Source: Holacanthus passer (lineage: Eukaryota; Chordata; Actinopteri; Pomacanthidae). Taken from it: DNA of 64,000 nucleotides. The notes beneath the pieces were generated by a model that was not told where the DNA came from, did not search any database, and worked only from the letters and a program-made list of their open reading frames with translations. The stretch spans positions 310,001 to 374,000 of the forward strand of contig JAFREQ010000068.1 of the NCBI GenBank assembly GCA_025331565.1, given 5' to 3'. Made by a program: the position numbers and the translations under genes. Shown one piece after another: positions 61,937-64,000 of the stretch (positions are counted from its first letter, which is position 1; the number at the start of each line of letters is the position of its first letter).

Positions 61937-64000
61937 CTCAGCACGCTGTGTTCTGGGCTGGCTGGCGTCCGTCTCGATGGCGTACACATCCACCAGGTAG
62001 AGGTCGGAGCCTTGTTCTCGGTCCAGCTCTGCGGCCGTCTGTATCACTCCAGTGTGGCGGCCGATGGTGAAAAGACGTCCCACTGCTTTTCCACCGCTGC
62101 GAACCGCCACGATGAAATACTCCACTTTGGTCGCTGAGCCCCGCGGGCTCGAGGCATCCAGGGAGATGACGTTGGTGCCCGCCGGCTGGCCCTCTTTGAG
62201 GATAGTGATGTATTTGGGCTGGGAGAAGACGGGCCCATCCATCCCTTGGAGGATGATGGTCAGCTCAGTTCTGGAGGTCTTGCGGTCGGTGCCGTGGTCG
62301 GTGGCTGACACCGTGAGGGTGTACATGAGTCGGGACGGCACCAGCTGGGAGGCCAGACGAATATCTCCGCTGTACCTGTCCATGATGAACGTGTTAGCGT
62401 CCCCTTCCACGAGCTCGTACTCCACTTCCCCGTTTGCTCCCTCGTCCGGGTCAAAGGCCACCACTGTTGTCAGGATGGAGCCGATGACTATGTTGGGCTC
62501 AGCCACGAGGGCGTTCTGGGACACAAAAGTGGGAATGTTATCGTTCTGATCTGTGACCCATATTGTGACATTTTTCAGGGCAAACCGACGGAATTCAACT
62601 GGAACCGCCTGGTCAGTGGCTTTGACTGTCAGCTCGAACAGATTTGAAAACTCCCTGTCAACCTCCTTGTTGGTGTATATGAGCCCGGTGCTTGGGTCGA
62701 TGCTGAAGTGGTTTCCCCGAGGAATCTGCTGAACAATGGAGTACTCCAGCTGCCCGTTTATGTCTGCATCTGTGTCATGAGCTGTAATTGTCATGACTGA
62801 GGCTGAGATGGGGAGATTTTCAGGGATGGATTTGAAAATGTCACCGGGAGTAAATATGGGAGGGTTGTCGTTAAAATCCCTGACATGAATGACCACAGGA
62901 ATGGATGAGGAGCGGGGTGGTCGGCCGTTATCCTTTGCAGTGATGTTGAGTCTGTAAAATGACTGAGTTTCAAAGTCCAGCTTTTTCACCAGAAAGATGC
63001 TGCCGGTGTTGGGGCTGATGCTGAAAGTGCCGTGGTTGTTTGTGGCTGTGATGCTGTACGTTATGTCTGCGTTCTGACCAGAATCTGCGTCGGTGGCGGT
63101 CACAGAGGCCACCAGCTCCCCGATCCTCATGTTCTCCAGGACGTCCACAGACAGCGAGGATTTAGGGAAGGAGGGGGAGTTGTCATTCTCATCCATGATG
63201 CTAATACTAAGCATGCAAGAGGAGGACAAGGGCACAGCTCCAGCATCGACAGCGATGATTTTTAATGAATAGGAGGATGTAGATTCATAGTCCAGCTTTC
63301 CTACTAAAGTAACCTGTCCAGTGCTGCTGTCAATAGTGAACTGCCCTTCCTCATTGCCTTCGGGGATGTGATAATGAACCAGTCCATTTTTGTTTTCATC
63401 CACGTCAGAGGCAGAGACTCGCAGCAGTTGTGTCATGTTTTGAGCTGACTCAGAGATGGAGGCCTGGTAAATGTCTTTGGTGAATTTCGGCGGGTTGTCG
63501 TTGATGTCTTGAATGTAAACTTGCACTTTGGCCTGGTCTCTGAGGGGCTTGGGCAAACCCTGGTCTGACGAGACGACCACAAAGCTGAACACGGCGGCGC
63601 CTCTTTGTCTCATGAGCGACTCGCGATCGAACTGCAGAGTGCTCGTCAACTCCCCTGTGATGGCGTTCAGCTCAAAGTTGGGCTGCGGAGTCTCAAATGT
63701 ATATCTGACCTCACTGTTTGGGCCAAAGTCCTTATCCTCGGCAAAAACGCGCCCCACCAGCGAGCCCCTCTTCTGCTCTTCCTCAAAATGAAACACATAA
63801 TTGGTGCTGTTAAAGAGCGGACGGTTATCATTTACGTCATCTAGAATCACACTGACATTGACAGTGGCGCTAAGTGGTTCCACAGCCCGGTCTTTGGCCA
63901 CGACCACTAAGTTATATCTGTCCTGTATCTCACGGTCCAGCTCTGCTTTGATGTACAACTGTCCATCTGGAAAAATGCCAAACACATCACCTGTGTTGCC
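61937..64000 (-). CDS. fat4: Fat4 large multi-cadherin exon (3' part; continues past the window edge)
   Basis: Part of the extracellular domain of protocadherin Fat4, a giant type I membrane cadherin that binds Dachsous on neighbouring cells and acts in planar polarity and Hippo-linked growth control (family knowledge). The 688 codons read from 64000 with no stop. Cadherin linker motifs close successive repeats at residues 54-63 (DDVNDNRPLF), 165-173 (DINDNPPKF), 270-278 (DENDNSPSF), 375-383 (DFNDNPPIF) and 484-492 (DQNDNIPTF), then a degenerate one at 585-592 (QGMDGPVF). Mid-repeat LDRE-type motifs are LDRE, FDRE, LDYE, LDFE and VDRE. The repeat before the degenerate linker has LVPS instead. 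N-glycosylation sequons include NVS, NST, NMT, NIT and NVT. The donor is GAG|gttagt, phase 0, with the last exon base at 61937. The assignment to Fat4 rather than Fat1-3 or Dachsous rests on recognising long stretches that closely match vertebrate FAT4, for example GRLFTIGRHTG and PRGNHFSID. No start codon is in the window. Confidence 0.95.

Noticed and set aside
62052..62549. 165-codon plus-strand open frame, and other antisense frames across 61937-64000
   Set aside because: They are mirror frames of the fat4 exon. The minus-strand frame has cadherin motifs over its entire length; the plus-strand translations match nothing.
1..64000. tRNA, rRNA, CRISPR array, operon-like gene cluster or intact virus
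   Set aside because: No B-box-like GGTTCGAATCC element with a cloverleaf, no regularly spaced direct repeats with spacers, no polycistronic gene run and no intact polymerase or integrase frame was seen on either strand.
61937..64000. Assignment to Fat1, Fat2, Fat3 or Dachsous instead of Fat4
   Set aside because: Long stretches agree with what I know of FAT4, including its unusual QG(M/L)DGPVF linker and the order of the following exons. A protein search would settle it; a better match to another Fat or Dachsous would overturn the call.

Overview
The window is a piece of a vertebrate, almost certainly teleost (probably percomorph) fish, nuclear chromosome. The evidence is one spliced gene with consensus GT-AG introns, a very low coding fraction (about 3.9 kb of 64 kb), abundant AC/GT microsatellites and homopolymer runs, and decayed copies of interspersed repeats that I recognise from percomorph genomes, including two Tc1-like transposon relics.

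There is one supported protein-coding gene: fat4 (protocadherin Fat 4), on the minus strand and running from high to low coordinates. Six exons can be placed to the base: the 3' part of a giant first-type exon (61937-64000, continuing beyond the window), then 13994-14125, 7546-7807, 6515-6865, 3201-4123 and 1091-1265. They join in one open frame of 1302 codons plus one base (3907 nt), with no frameshift or stop. The intron phases are 0, 0, 1, 1, 0, 1. The encoded stretch is purely extracellular: a partial cadherin (EC) repeat, eleven complete repeats, and a further partial one. The start codon, signal peptide, EGF/laminin-G domains, membrane segment and cytoplasmic tail all lie outside the window.

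Layout: 1-1090 intron 6 (partial); 1091-14125 five exons separated by introns of 0.7-6.2 kb; 14126-61936 one 47.8 kb intron with no convincing exon, RNA gene or nested gene; 61937-64000 the large multi-cadherin exon. The big intron holds simple repeats, at least seven recognisable transposon or interspersed-repeat relics, a polypurine tract, a likely G-quadruplex motif, and several unique-looking blocks rich in homeodomain-type TAAT motifs that are candidate conserved enhancers.

Fat4 is the atypical cadherin receptor that binds Dachsous (DCHS1) across cell junctions and acts in planar cell polarity and growth control. In this window the most informative protein-level features are a linker that has lost nearly all calcium-binding motifs (62138-62344) and two linkers in which the last Asn of DxNDN is Cys (exon at 3201-4123). 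I found no sign of a novel multi-gene system, CRISPR array, operon or intact mobile element.
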